Positions 26,096 through 36,681 are shown, numbered from the stretch's first letter. The stretch is 64,000 nt of DNA from Calothrix sp. C42_A2020_038 (GCA_015272395.1 JACYLQ010000034.1:62001-126000); one strand, 5' to 3'. The notes: a model not told the origin generated them from the letters alone. Numbers and translations: made by a program.

Positions 26096-27616
26096 ATGAG
26101 ATTACGCGAACTACTAGCTTCAGTCAAAGACATTGTACGATTACCCGACCATCCAGCAATGGAGATGGAAGTAAAAGGATTAACAACCAATTCTCACGCC
26201 ACAAATGTGGGTGACGTATTTATCGGAATGCCAGGTACCCGTGTCGATGGTGGTGAGTTTTGGGAAAGCGCAATAGGCGCCGGAGCGATAGCTGCAATTA
26301 TTTCTCAACAGGCAGCAGAGAAGGTACCCCTAACCCTTGATCAAGGGGGGGAACAAGAGGGGGGGGTTCCCTGTGTAATAGTTGTCTCCGACATGACTAA
26401 AGCTTGTGCCAAACTTGCCGCAGCTTTTTATGGTTATCCTGGACATGCAATGAAACTTGTGGGTGTGACAGGTACCAACGGCAAAACCACAACTAGCCAT
26501 TTAGTTGAACACTTCTTAGAACGTGCGGGTAAAGCAACAGCGTTAATGGGTACTCTTTACACCCGTTGGAAAGGGTTTAGCGAAACTGCTGTATACACCA
26601 CACCATTTGCGGTTGAACTACAAAAACAGTTGGCAGCAGCAGTCAATGCAGGGAATGAATATGGGGTGATGGAAGTTAGTTCTCATGCTTTAGCCCAAGG
26701 AAGGGTTTTGGGATGTCAGTTTGAAGTGGCTGTGTTTAGCAACCTAACTCAAGACCATTTAGACTATCACAAGGATATGGAAGATTATTTTTCTGCCAAA
26801 GCCTTGTTATTTAGTCCAGAATATCTTGGTGGTAAAGCAATTATTAACTTGGATGACCCCTATGGAAAACGCTTAGTACAAGCTTTAGACAAAGATAAAG
26901 TTTGGAGTTACAGTGTCTCGGACTCCAGTGCTAATTTATGGTTAAGTGATTTAAGCTACGAACCGAATGGTGTTAGTGGTAAAATGCATACCCCAATGGG
27001 TGATGTATCTTTCCGTTCACCACTTATCGGTCAATATAATCTCGAAAATTTATTATCGGCTGTCGGCGCCGCCTTACATCTTGATATAGACTTACAGCTA
27101 ATTGCTGGTGCCATTGCCGACTTTCCAGGTGTTCCTGGACGGATGGAACGAGTCCAAGTTGAAACAGTTCAAGATATCAGCGTTATCGTTGACTATGCTC
27201 ACACTCCCGATAGCTTAGAAAACTTGTTAAAAGCATCACGCCCATTTATCCCAGGTAAAATGATTTGCGTGTTTGGCTGTGGTGGTGATAGGGATAGAAC
27301 CAAACGTCCAAAAATGGGTAAAATCGCTGCTGAATTAGCAGATGTAGCTGTTGTTACCTCTGACAATCCACGGACTGAAGACCCAGAAAAAATATTGCAG
27401 GATATTTTGGCAGGTATTCCCAGTTCTGTAAACCCAATTGTTATAGGAGATCGAGCCACTGCTATTCGTACAGCCATTTTACAAGCACAACCAGGAGACG
27501 GAATATTACTCGCAGGTAAAGGTCACGAAGATTACCAAATTCTCGGAACTGAAAAAATTCACTTTGATGACCGAGAACATGCGCGTGAAGCGTTATTAGA
27601 AAGGGGAAAAGGTTAG
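26096..27616 (+). CDS. murE: UDP-N-acetylmuramoyl-L-alanyl-D-glutamate--2,6-diaminopimelate ligase
   Basis: MurE adds meso-diaminopimelate to the peptidoglycan stem peptide in the cytoplasm. The Mur ligase hallmarks are present: GVTGTNGKTTTSHL (P-loop), NLTQDHLDYH, VDYAHTPDSLENLL, FGCGGDRDRTKRPKMG, and SDNPRTEDP, whose DNPR box specifies diaminopimelate rather than lysine. At 506 residues it is slightly long. The extra length lies near residues 76-92 (PLTLDQGGEQEGGVP), where the DNA is a CCCCTAACCCTTGATCAAGG-type dispersed repeat inserted in frame in the N-terminal domain. A GAGG ribosome binding site precedes the ATG. Confidence 0.93.
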   Translation: MRLRELLASVKDIVRLPDHPAMEMEVKGLTTNSHATNVGDVFIGMPGTRVDGGEFWESAIGAGAIAAIISQQAAEKVPLTLDQGGEQEGGVPCVIVVSDMTKACAKLAAAFYGYPGHAMKLVGVTGTNGKTTTSHLVEHFLERAGKATALMGTLYTRWKGFSETAVYTTPFAVELQKQLAAAVNAGNEYGVMEVSSHALAQGRVLGCQFEVAVFSNLTQDHLDYHKDMEDYFSAKALLFSPEYLGGKAIINLDDPYGKRLVQALDKDKVWSYSVSDSSANLWLSDLSYEPNGVSGKMHTPMGDVSFRSPLIGQYNLENLLSAVGAALHLDIDLQLIAGAIADFPGVPGRMERVQVETVQDISVIVDYAHTPDSLENLLKASRPFIPGKMICVFGCGGDRDRTKRPKMGKIAAELADVAVVTSDNPRTEDPEKILQDILAGIPSSVNPIVIGDRATAIRTAILQAQPGDGILLAGKGHEDYQILGTEKIHFDDREHAREALLERGKG

Positions 27617-27621
27617 CCCTC

Positions 27622-27652
27622 CAAAGCTCTCCCCAGTTTGGGGAGAGCTTTG
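27622..27652 (+). terminator. Long-stem hairpin after murE
   Basis: CAAAGCTCTCCCC (27622-27634) pairs perfectly with GGGGAGAGCTTTG (27640-27652) around a 5-nt loop, five bases after the murE stop. No T-tract follows, so it may stabilise or end the transcript without being a classical terminator. Confidence 0.6.
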
Positions 27653-27781
27653 AAGAGGGACTGTGAACAAGGCAATTTTCCAAAATAATTTTGTTACAAA
27701 TGGACACATCCAGGTGAAAATGTAAGGCAGTATTATTTATTGCTTTATACTGACTTCTTATTGACTTGGTTTGCCTTACCC

Positions 27782-29152
27782 ATGAATGTATCTCTAACTC
27801 AAGATTTTTCTATATATCACTTGGTGGCATGTGCCGAAAACTCTCCTAATACTTTAGCTATTAGCCCTTCGGCACTACTTGCGACCATACGCGCACAAGT
27901 TGATTTACTAATTGAACAGCAAATAGGAGCGACTTTATGGGTAAAGCTACCAAAGGGAAATATTTGGCACTCCGAACTCGAACGCTATCAAAAACGCGCG
28001 CTACCAGGAGCAAAAATTTACACATATCATCTCCACCAAAAGCATACAAATATACCTATTGATAGCTTCAATGAGTCTTCAATACATTTACCTGTGTACT
28101 TAAACTCCAATAAGTTGCAGCGTGAGTATTTTTGGATTGTAATGTCGCCGAAATTTTGCAGCTTAATTGTGGCATTACGTCCTTTAAGAAGTCGTGTAAA
28201 AAAAGTCGGCGCCAACGTCAAACCAAAACCATCTTTAATGTCGATAACTTTATATAATCATCAAACAATTCAGCAAGTAATCGCGTCTTTAGCATCAAAA
28301 CCAGAAGTTCATAGTTATACAAATAGTGTCGAATCTGTATTGTTAAGCAATTTACTTGTCAAGCAGATGCGGCGCCATGAGGAAATTAACCAAAGTCGAG
28401 CGAAGAAGCGGGTAAAATTATTACAACAGCAAAATCAAAAGTTTCAGACTCAGCTACAGCAAAAAGATGATTATTTGACTCAAATATGTCAAGAGTTACG
28501 TACACCTGTAACACACATGAAAACAGCGTTGTCCCTGTTTTGTTCCCCAGCACTCAAAACTCCCCAGCGACAACGATACCAACAAATGTTGAATAATCAA
28601 TGTGACCGCCAAACACTTATTATTAGTGGTGTTCTTGAATTCGTCGAACTCGAAAAAAGTTTAAAGTCTCCGACATTTGAAACGGTATATCTTTCAGATA
28701 TAGTTCCTGGAGTAGTGAGTACTTACCAACCTTTGGCCAATGAGAAAGGCATAATGCTGGCATACACAGTACCAACAGATTTACCACCAGTATCGTTTGT
28801 TGTTGGTGGTCTCAGACAAATAGTCATTAACTTACTTGCAAACAGTATCATATTTACACCTCTTGGTGGTCAAGTTTGGGTCAAAGCTCGTTCTTCAGGG
28901 GAATATGTATTCCTCGAAGTTCGCGATACTGGTATTGGCATAAATGAGCATGAGCTACCCAAAATCTTCAACCGCTTTTACAGTCACCGTCCACCAAATA
29001 TTGAAGAACCGGGAGGCGCCGGACTTGGTTTGAGCGTGGTTCAATATTACTTAGATAAATGTGGTGGTTCTATTTCAGTCAAAAGTAAACCTATGGAAGG
29101 CTCCACTTTTACTGTACAGCTTGCGGCAATATCTAGTGGTTCATGTCTTTAG
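27782..29152 (+). CDS. DICT-domain sensor histidine kinase lacking the phosphoacceptor histidine
   Basis: From the ATG at 27782 (456 residues; a TTG at 27740 is possible) the protein has an N-terminal DICT sensory domain (about 1-200). A coiled coil with QQQNQKFQTQLQQKDDYL leads to the HisKA-like helix. There the H-box reads TQICQELRTPVTHMK, so the usual histidine of SHELRTPL is glutamine 237 (CAA). The ATPase domain is intact, with IVINLLANSIIFTP (N box), DTGIGINEHELPKIFNRFY (G1) and GGAGLGLSVVQYY (G2). DICT domains are associated with light, redox or oxygen signalling in cyanobacteria. Without the histidine it may be a pseudokinase, act as an allosteric partner, or use another residue. The final codons lie in a palindromic mobile element. 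Confidence 0.8.
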   Translation: MNVSLTQDFSIYHLVACAENSPNTLAISPSALLATIRAQVDLLIEQQIGATLWVKLPKGNIWHSELERYQKRALPGAKIYTYHLHQKHTNIPIDSFNESSIHLPVYLNSNKLQREYFWIVMSPKFCSLIVALRPLRSRVKKVGANVKPKPSLMSITLYNHQTIQQVIASLASKPEVHSYTNSVESVLLSNLLVKQMRRHEEINQSRAKKRVKLLQQQNQKFQTQLQQKDDYLTQICQELRTPVTHMKTALSLFCSPALKTPQRQRYQQMLNNQCDRQTLIISGVLEFVELEKSLKSPTFETVYLSDIVPGVVSTYQPLANEKGIMLAYTVPTDLPPVSFVVGGLRQIVINLLANSIIFTPLGGQVWVKARSSGEYVFLEVRDTGIGINEHELPKIFNRFYSHRPPNIEEPGGAGLGLSVVQYYLDKCGGSISVKSKPMEGSTFTVQLAAISSGSCL

Positions 29153-29265
29153 TTTTGGAGAGTTGTGGAACAGACATCTCTCTCTGCCTGTACAGCAGTC
29201 AGGCAGGAATGCCTGACCCACAAGACATGATTGATAGCACCAAAACTGATGACACAAGCCACCAG
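29133..29265. mobile_element. MITE-like palindromic element, copy 1
   Basis: Imperfect terminal inverted repeats of about 24 bp (CTAGTGGTTCATGTC ... / ... GACACAAGCCACCAG) flank a GTTGTGGAACAG ... CCCACAAGACAT core with an inner AGGCAGGAATGCCTG palindrome. A second copy is at 37327-37444. It carries no open frame. The stop codon of the upstream kinase lies inside its left end. Confidence 0.65.
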
Positions 29266-29460
29266 AAGTCCCCAAACTCTCGTCAAGTTTGTGTGTAACA
29301 TGCGAAACAGCTTTTCAATTTCAGACTAAAGATAGATTTTTATGTAATTGTTACCGTATATTCACGTAAATCGTGCATACGTGCTGTTTGATAATTGAGC
29401 AATCAGATCATTGCCTTTACAGTTCGATAAGCACTGATATAGTGGGAGAATAACTCAAAA

Positions 29461-32400
29461 ATGGCTAGACAATATCATAAACTATCTACCGGCGCCTTTA
29501 CACAAAATTGGAGTGATGCAAGTTTAATTACAGTAAATGATAATTGGGACAATGTTCCTAGCATTATTGGGTTTCGTGGAGATGGTCTAACGACAACAAC
29601 AGCTGTAGACCCGCAAACAGTTGTCGCAGACGGAACTAATACACCGATCAATATTATTGCCAACCAAACTAATCCCAATACTTTAACAACTGGTGGTATC
29701 GCTGAATTTGCTTTGCCTGACCCAGTAGTTGCTTTTCAAGGTTCAGGAACAGCACGTGCGCCTTTTTTACTCATTCATCTTGACACTGTGGGTGTTACGA
29801 ATATCAACGTATCTTACAAGTTGCGTGATATTGATGCGTCAACAGACGACTCTATTCAACCAGTTGCTTTACAGTATCGTGTTGGTACATCAGGTAATTT
29901 CATTAACATTCCTGCTGCTTTCGTAGCAGATGCAAGTTCCGGTCCAAGTCTCACAAAAGAAACGCTGGTTAACGTAACCCTACCAGCAGCAGCAGAAAAT
30001 CAACCAGAGGTACAGTTACGGATTATTACTACCGATGCGTTACGTAGTGATGAGTGGATAGGGGTTGACGATATCAATATATCAGCGGCGCCGGCTCTGC
30101 CGAATATTCAAATCACCGAGTATATGTATGTTGGTGTTAACGGTGAATTTGTTGAGTTTACCAACCTAGGTACTACCCCGGTAGATATGACAGGTTGGAG
30201 TTTTGACGATAATTCTCGTACTCCTGGTTCATTTTCGCTAACTGGTTTTGGGATTGTACAACCAGGCGAATCTGTTATCCTTACAGAAGCCGACAGTGCA
30301 GCTTTCCGGACAGCATGGAACCTACCTACCTCAGTCAAGGTTATTGGGGGACTGTCACAAAATTTGGGACGTGCTGACGAGATCAACCTTTACGATAACA
30401 ATAATCAGCTTATAGATCGCCTGACTTATGATGACACAACATATACAGGGACTATTCGTACTCAAAATATTAGCGGTTGGACTGGAGTAGATAACCTTAG
30501 TAGTACTGTTATCAATACTAATTGGATACTTTCCAGTGTGGGTGATGCTCAAAACTCCTACAGATCAGCTAATAATGATACAGGCAACCCTGGTATTTAC
30601 GTTGCTATTGCTACACCCACTCCTGGTGTCACCATAACCCAGACGGATGGCACAACAAGAGTAACTGAAGGCGGCGCCACTGACACCTATACTTTAGTTC
30701 TCAACAAGCAGCCATCAGCGAATGTTACTATCAATATTAACTCAGATACACAAATCACTACGGCGCCAACTTCTCTCACCTTTACCACTGCGAACTGGAA
30801 TGTAGCTCAAACGGTAACAGTTACTGCTGTAGATGATACAGTGGTAGAAGGTAATCACTCTGGTATAATTACGCATACAGTCACAAGTAATGATACAAAC
30901 TATAATGGTATTAGCGTACCTAACGTTACTGCTACAATTACCGACAATGATTTTGCTATTGGTATACGGATTAGTAGTATTCAAGGGACTTCACATATTT
31001 CCCCTCTCAACGGACAAGCTGTAACAAATGTTCCTGGTATTGTTACAGCATTAAGAAGTAATGGTTTTTATTTACAAGACCCGAATCCAGATGGAAACGA
31101 TGCAACATCTGAGGGGATTTTTGTTTTCACAAGTTCGGCGCCTGCGGTAGCTGTTGGAGACTCAATACTGGTTAATGGTACAGTATCAGAATTCCGTCCT
31201 GGGGGTTCTGGTGGAACTAATAATTTAACAATTACTCAAATTGTCAGTCCAACGATTACAAAACTATCGAGTGGTAATGCTTTACCTAGCGCTACAGTTA
31301 TTGGTAACGGTGGACGGGCGATTCCCAACCAAGTAATTAGTAATGATGCAGTGGGGGGTAGTGTCGAAAATACTAGTACAGTGTTTGACCCAGATGAGGA
31401 TGGTATTGATTTTTACGAAAGTTTAGAAGGAATGCTAGTACGGGTTAATAACCCTGTAGCAGTGGGGCCAACAAATAACTTTGGTGAAATCCCTGTTTTG
31501 GCAGATAACGGTGCCAATGCTAGTATTCGCACACCTCGCGGTGGCATAATTATTAGACCTACAGATTTTAATCCAGAAAGAATTATAATTGATGATGCCT
31601 TAGTCTCAAATCCACCACAGGTAAATGTGGGAGACAGGTTCAATGGGTCGGTTGTAGGTGTAATGGACTACAGTTTCGGCAACTTTAAGTTGTTGAATAC
31701 TCAAGCTTTACCAACTGTTACTCCTAGTGGTTTGCAAAAAGAAGTTACAAATTTAACTCCTAACCCCAATCAACTGACTGTTGCCACATTCAACGTTGAA
31801 AATCTTGACCTAAGTGACGGTAACACAAAGTTTAATAACATTGCGAACCGGATTGTAAATAATCTCAAGGCGCCGGATATTCTTACCCTGGAAGAAATTC
31901 AGGATAATAATGGGGCAGTCAACGATAGTGTTGTTGATGCAAGTCAAACTTATAACAAGTTAATCAATGCAATTGTTGCTGCTGGTGGTCCAACTTATCA
32001 ATTCCGGCAAATAGACCCAGTAGACGACCAAGATGGTGGTGAACCTGGTGGAAATATCCGTGTTGGTTTCCTATTTAACCCCAACCGTGTACTTTTTGTA
32101 GACCGTCCAGGTGGCACTTCTACTTCTAATACCACAGTGAATAATGTTGGTGGTGTACCTCAACTTTCAGCTAGTCCCGGTCGTATTGACCCAACGAATA
32201 CAGCTTTTAATTCTAGTCGTAAACCGTTGGTAGGAGAGTTTGTTTTCCAAGGTCAGACTATATTTATAGTTGGAAATCACTTCAATTCCAAAGGTGGGGA
32301 TCAACCTCTATTTGGAAGGTTTCAACCCCCAGTTTTAAATAGTGAAACCCAGCGTAATCAGCAAGCAACTATCGTTAAAAACTTTGTTCAAAGTATTTTG

Positions 32401-35400
32401 GCAATTAACCCCAACGCTAATGTTGTGGTCATGGGAGACCTGAACGACTTTGAGTTTTCTAACCCCATTAGTATATTAGAAAGTGCAGGTCTAAACACTT
32501 TAATTAAGACTCTTCCCGAAAATCAACGTTATACCTACAACTTTGAAGGTAACGCTCAATCCCTTGACCACATCATGGTCAGCAATAACTTATTCAACAA
32601 CCTTGATGGTTTTGATGTAGTTCATATCAACTCAGAGTTTGCCGACCAAGATAGTGACCATGACCCTAGTGTTGCCCGATTCAACATCAACACTCCTCAA
32701 AACCAACCTAAAATTACAACTTACGACTTTACCAACTTGCCTAAGTTAGGAACAACTAGCAAAGGTCAAGATATTTTCTTGGGTGGTTTCTCTGGGTTAT
32801 ATTTCCAAGGTCTGGCGCCTAATGGCAACTTGAAATTTGTAACTCACACAGACAGGGGTCCAAATGGCGAACCAACTGGTCAAAATAGACCATTTTTATT
32901 ACCTAACTTCCAACCAGAAATCGTCAGCTTTGAACTCAACCGCAGTACAGGTGAAATTAACATTACCAAGAGAACAGGATTGTTCCGTCAAGATGGTACT
33001 ACTAAATTAACTGGACTGCCAAACCTTCAAGCTCAGGCAGGTGGTTTAGCTTACACCGATGAGGTTGGTGTTGATTTAGATAACCGACCTTTACCTAACG
33101 ACACCCTTGGCGCCGATTTAGAGGGTATCGTTGTAGCTGAAAATGGTGATTATTGGATGGTTGATGAATACCGTCCAGCGATTTACCATTTTGATATCAA
33201 TGGCAAGTTAATTAACCGTTATATTCCCAAAGGAACTGCTACTGCTCCTGAACCCGACCAACCACCTGGTACATATGGTACTGAAGTATTACCAGAAGTT
33301 TATGCTCAACGCCGCAATAATCGAGGGTTTGAAGCTGTAGCATTGGAAGGTAATAAGCTCTATGCATTTATTCAAAGTGCGATCGATAACCCAGACAGCA
33401 CAGGAGATACAACGTCGAGAAATTCCCGCAATCTCAGAATTCTGGAATTTGACATCGTTTCCAAAACGGTGACTAGCGAGTATTTATATCTTCTGGATGA
33501 TATTTCAGGGAGTGGTAATGCCAAAACAGACAAAATAGGTGATGCTGTTTCTCTTGGCAACGGTAAATTCGCAGTTGTTGAACGAGATGACATTGCTACA
33601 ACTGCCTCGAACAAGCTAATCTACCTAATTGATTTAGCTGGGGCAACTAACATTAATAACCCTGCTAATTTTAGCTTGCCAACTGGTAAGACTATCGAAC
33701 AACTGACTGTTGCAGAGTTAGCAACTGCCAAAATTAATCCAGTCAGTAAGAGCCTAATCGCGAATGCAGCAAAATTAGGTTACACTGGGGTCGAAAAGTT
33801 AGAAGGTTTGGCACTGGTGGCGCCTAATACTCTCGCCCTCATAAACGATAATGATTTCAACGTTACAGGAACAAATACGCCAGAGAGATTAGGTATTCTA
33901 GAACTACCTTACAACTTACCAGTTGCTCAACCAGCTTTACCAAACGGTGTAGCTAGTGGTGATACCACCCAAAACTCCACAGTCTTATGGGCGCGTAGTA
34001 ATAACACGGGTACTGTTACTTTTGAATACTCTACTCAAGCTAATTTTAGTACAATTGCAGGTACAAAAACAGCCAATGTTACTAATGCATTACTACCTGT
34101 TAAGGTAGATGTAACAGGACTTACCGCTGGAACAAACTACTTTTACCGTGTTACAGATGCTACTGGAGCAAAAGCAACAGGTAAATTTAGTACTGCAGCA
34201 GCAGCAGGTACTCAAGCGGGTTTACGATTTGGTGTATCTGGAGATTGGCGTGGTGAACTTGCCCCTTATCCAGCAATTTCTAACGCAGACGAACGTAACC
34301 TGAATTTCTTTGTGAAATTAGGCGACACTATATATAGTGACTATCCTTCACCAGCATTAAGAAACTCTGATGGTAGCGAAAAAGCTCAAGCCACAACCTT
34401 AGATGACTTCCGCATTAAAAACTCTGAAGTCTACGGCAAACGTTACGGTCAAAATACTTGGAGTGACTTACGCGCTTCGACTTCAGTTTTTGCAACCATT
34501 GACGACCACGAAGTAGTTAACGATTTTCAAGGTGGTGAAGACTTAGCAAAAGCATCTATTGCTGACCAAAGCTTATTTGGCGCTAACACAGGTTTAGTCA
34601 ACGACTCACCGTTATACGAAAACGGGCTGCGAGCATTCCAAGAGTACAACCCAATTCGCGACAAATTCTATGGTGAAACAGGTGATACCCGCACGGCAGG
34701 AGAACGCCAACTTTACCGTTACAACACTTTTGGTAGCGATGCAGCTACATTTGTCCTAGACGCGCGCTCGTTCCGTGACGCTGGATTACCAGGTGTTGCC
34801 AATCCTACCGACCCGACCCAAGTCTTCCAATTCCTTGCGAAGTCCTTCGACCCGACCAGGACAATGCTAGGAAAGCAACAACTCCAAGACCTCAAAAACG
34901 ACCTGCTCAAAGCAGATCAAGAGGGCATAACTTGGAAGTTTATTATGCTACCCGAACCTATACAAAATTTGGGTGTAGTTGGCGCCTCCGACCGCTACGA
35001 AGGTTACGCAGCCGAAAGGACAGAAATCCTCAAATTTGTTAACGAAAACAAAATCAATAACGTTGTTTTCATCGCTGCGGATATTCACGGTACTGTAGTC
35101 AATAACCTTACCTATCAAAGCGCACCAGGTCAGGCACAAATTGCGACAAACGCATTTGAAATTACTACAGGCGCCGTAGCCTTTGACGCGCCATTTGGTC
35201 CAACTGTAGCTCAATTAGCAACAGCAGCAGGTTTAATAACTGCTGAACAAAAGAGAGCATTCGATTTGCTACCTGTTGCCAACGATGCTGATAGTATAGT
35301 TAACGACAAAGACGACTTCATTAAGAACCTAATCAACAACTTTATTAAGCCGCTTGGTTACGACCCACTTGGTTTGAACGACAACTTGGAACAAGCAAAC

Positions 35401-36657
35401 GGCTTGATAAACGCCAAACTGTTACAAGGTGACTACGTAGCAACAAATACTTACGGTTGGTCTGAGTTTGATATAAACAAAGACACACAAAAGTTAACGG
35501 TAACAACTTACGGTATTGACCCTTACACCCGTGAAGAACTAGAAGCGAATCCAAGTGCAATTATTAATCGTCAACCAAAAATTGTTAGCCAATTTGAGGT
35601 TAATGCTAATTCATTGTTTAACACCTACCTAACAAAAGCTGCTGATACTAATACCTTTACTCTCAAAGGTGGTAGTGGTAAACCAAAACTTCAAGTTAGC
35701 TTAACAGGATTCAATAGCAGTCTTGTTAACGAAGTAGGAGTATTTGTAGTTGATGATGTTACTACAGGTAGAATCGGTAGTTTAACTCCTGGCGCCGCAG
35801 GTTATGCTGAAGCAGCATTAGCACGCAGTAAAACAATTTTGTCTGTGATTCCCAATGCTCCTAGAGGCTTTAATCAGCTAAACAACGAATTAAGCCGTTT
35901 ACTCGAATTTGGTGATGGCGATAAATTAAGATTCTACTTGATTAAAAACAGCACAACTGATGCAGTGCGCGCGAATCCTGCGCTTCTTGGTAATGTTGTG
36001 TTTGCAGACCCGACTACACAGAGAGTCACAACAAATACTGATGGTAGCTTCTCTTTGGGCTTTAAAGATGGTTCGAGTAGTGATTTTAACAACTTGGTTG
36101 TTAAAATTCAAACAACCACTCAACCAGTAACTTTGGGCACAAATCTTCAAGGACAGAAAGAGGGAGAAGTTATCGATTTACGTTCAACCAGAGGTCAAGT
36201 AAAAGTTAACTTTACAGTGAACCGAGAAGCAGCATTTAATAACCTTGTTGGCTTCTATAGGGTAGCTGATGAGAATGGTGGTATCGACATTAATGGAGAT
36301 GGTAAAGCCGATATTAATCCTGGACAAACAGGTTATGCTCAAGCAGCAATGAACGCACGCATTACTGATATTAACTTGGAAGTTGCGAATCAAGGTCAAG
36401 CAACTTTCAATGACAAATTGCTGACAGGTGGGAGTATTTATGCTCCATTCTTACTTACCAATGGTAGAACGGTCGAGCAAGTAATTTCTGGATTAGTTGA
36501 TCAAGCTTACTTTGTATTTGGCGCCGCTAACCCAGATAGGGTTGACCATGTTCGCTTGCTAGGTAACAACACCTTTGGTTTTGAGGATATCGCAGGTGGT
36601 GGAGACTTTGACTTCAACGATGTCATTGTCAAAGCTACTTTGGCGCCTGTTGTTTAA
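29461..36657 (+). CDS. Giant extracellular multi-domain nuclease / phytase-like / PhoD phosphatase
   Basis: The 2398-residue product has several catalytic modules. About 210-330 is a lamin-tail domain (IQITEYMYVGVNGEFVEFTN). About 384-499 is a Calx-beta-like domain. About 500-750 is an OB-like region of ExeM-type nucleases (FYLQDPNPDGND). About 770-1077 is an endonuclease/exonuclease/phosphatase domain (ATFNVENLD, LTLEEIQDN, VVMGDLNDF, LDHIMVS, DSDHDPS). About 1080-1487 is an esterase-like phytase domain (DLEGIVVAENGDYWMVDEY). About 1489-2030 is alkaline phosphatase D (GVSGDWRG, KLGDTIYSDYPS, FATIDDHEVVNDF, FIAADIHG). The C-terminus has DUF4114-like segments (GDFDFNDVIV). No Sec signal is seen, so export by a type I or other route is likely. 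A GGGAG ribosome binding site precedes the ATG. The combined activities suit phosphate scavenging from extracellular DNA and phosphoesters. Confidence 0.88.
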   Translation: MARQYHKLSTGAFTQNWSDASLITVNDNWDNVPSIIGFRGDGLTTTTAVDPQTVVADGTNTPINIIANQTNPNTLTTGGIAEFALPDPVVAFQGSGTARAPFLLIHLDTVGVTNINVSYKLRDIDASTDDSIQPVALQYRVGTSGNFINIPAAFVADASSGPSLTKETLVNVTLPAAAENQPEVQLRIITTDALRSDEWIGVDDINISAAPALPNIQITEYMYVGVNGEFVEFTNLGTTPVDMTGWSFDDNSRTPGSFSLTGFGIVQPGESVILTEADSAAFRTAWNLPTSVKVIGGLSQNLGRADEINLYDNNNQLIDRLTYDDTTYTGTIRTQNISGWTGVDNLSSTVINTNWILSSVGDAQNSYRSANNDTGNPGIYVAIATPTPGVTITQTDGTTRVTEGGATDTYTLVLNKQPSANVTININSDTQITTAPTSLTFTTANWNVAQTVTVTAVDDTVVEGNHSGIITHTVTSNDTNYNGISVPNVTATITDNDFAIGIRISSIQGTSHISPLNGQAVTNVPGIVTALRSNGFYLQDPNPDGNDATSEGIFVFTSSAPAVAVGDSILVNGTVSEFRPGGSGGTNNLTITQIVSPTITKLSSGNALPSATVIGNGGRAIPNQVISNDAVGGSVENTSTVFDPDEDGIDFYESLEGMLVRVNNPVAVGPTNNFGEIPVLADNGANASIRTPRGGIIIRPTDFNPERIIIDDALVSNPPQVNVGDRFNGSVVGVMDYSFGNFKLLNTQALPTVTPSGLQKEVTNLTPNPNQLTVATFNVENLDLSDGNTKFNNIANRIVNNLKAPDILTLEEIQDNNGAVNDSVVDASQTYNKLINAIVAAGGPTYQFRQIDPVDDQDGGEPGGNIRVGFLFNPNRVLFVDRPGGTSTSNTTVNNVGGVPQLSASPGRIDPTNTAFNSSRKPLVGEFVFQGQTIFIVGNHFNSKGGDQPLFGRFQPPVLNSETQRNQQATIVKNFVQSILAINPNANVVVMGDLNDFEFSNPISILESAGLNTLIKTLPENQRYTYNFEGNAQSLDHIMVSNNLFNNLDGFDVVHINSEFADQDSDHDPSVARFNINTPQNQPKITTYDFTNLPKLGTTSKGQDIFLGGFSGLYFQGLAPNGNLKFVTHTDRGPNGEPTGQNRPFLLPNFQPEIVSFELNRSTGEINITKRTGLFRQDGTTKLTGLPNLQAQAGGLAYTDEVGVDLDNRPLPNDTLGADLEGIVVAENGDYWMVDEYRPAIYHFDINGKLINRYIPKGTATAPEPDQPPGTYGTEVLPEVYAQRRNNRGFEAVALEGNKLYAFIQSAIDNPDSTGDTTSRNSRNLRILEFDIVSKTVTSEYLYLLDDISGSGNAKTDKIGDAVSLGNGKFAVVERDDIATTASNKLIYLIDLAGATNINNPANFSLPTGKTIEQLTVAELATAKINPVSKSLIANAAKLGYTGVEKLEGLALVAPNTLALINDNDFNVTGTNTPERLGILELPYNLPVAQPALPNGVASGDTTQNSTVLWARSNNTGTVTFEYSTQANFSTIAGTKTANVTNALLPVKVDVTGLTAGTNYFYRVTDATGAKATGKFSTAAAAGTQAGLRFGVSGDWRGELAPYPAISNADERNLNFFVKLGDTIYSDYPSPALRNSDGSEKAQATTLDDFRIKNSEVYGKRYGQNTWSDLRASTSVFATIDDHEVVNDFQGGEDLAKASIADQSLFGANTGLVNDSPLYENGLRAFQEYNPIRDKFYGETGDTRTAGERQLYRYNTFGSDAATFVLDARSFRDAGLPGVANPTDPTQVFQFLAKSFDPTRTMLGKQQLQDLKNDLLKADQEGITWKFIMLPEPIQNLGVVGASDRYEGYAAERTEILKFVNENKINNVVFIAADIHGTVVNNLTYQSAPGQAQIATNAFEITTGAVAFDAPFGPTVAQLATAAGLITAEQKRAFDLLPVANDADSIVNDKDDFIKNLINNFIKPLGYDPLGLNDNLEQANGLINAKLLQGDYVATNTYGWSEFDINKDTQKLTVTTYGIDPYTREELEANPSAIINRQPKIVSQFEVNANSLFNTYLTKAADTNTFTLKGGSGKPKLQVSLTGFNSSLVNEVGVFVVDDVTTGRIGSLTPGAAGYAEAALARSKTILSVIPNAPRGFNQLNNELSRLLEFGDGDKLRFYLIKNSTTDAVRANPALLGNVVFADPTTQRVTTNTDGSFSLGFKDGSSSDFNNLVVKIQTTTQPVTLGTNLQGQKEGEVIDLRSTRGQVKVNFTVNREAAFNNLVGFYRVADENGGIDINGDGKADINPGQTGYAQAAMNARITDINLEVANQGQATFNDKLLTGGSIYAPFLLTNGRTVEQVISGLVDQAYFVFGAANPDRVDHVRLLGNNTFGFEDIAGGGDFDFNDVIVKATLAPVV

Positions 36658-36681
36658 AACATAGTTGCTCCAGGAGCAAGA

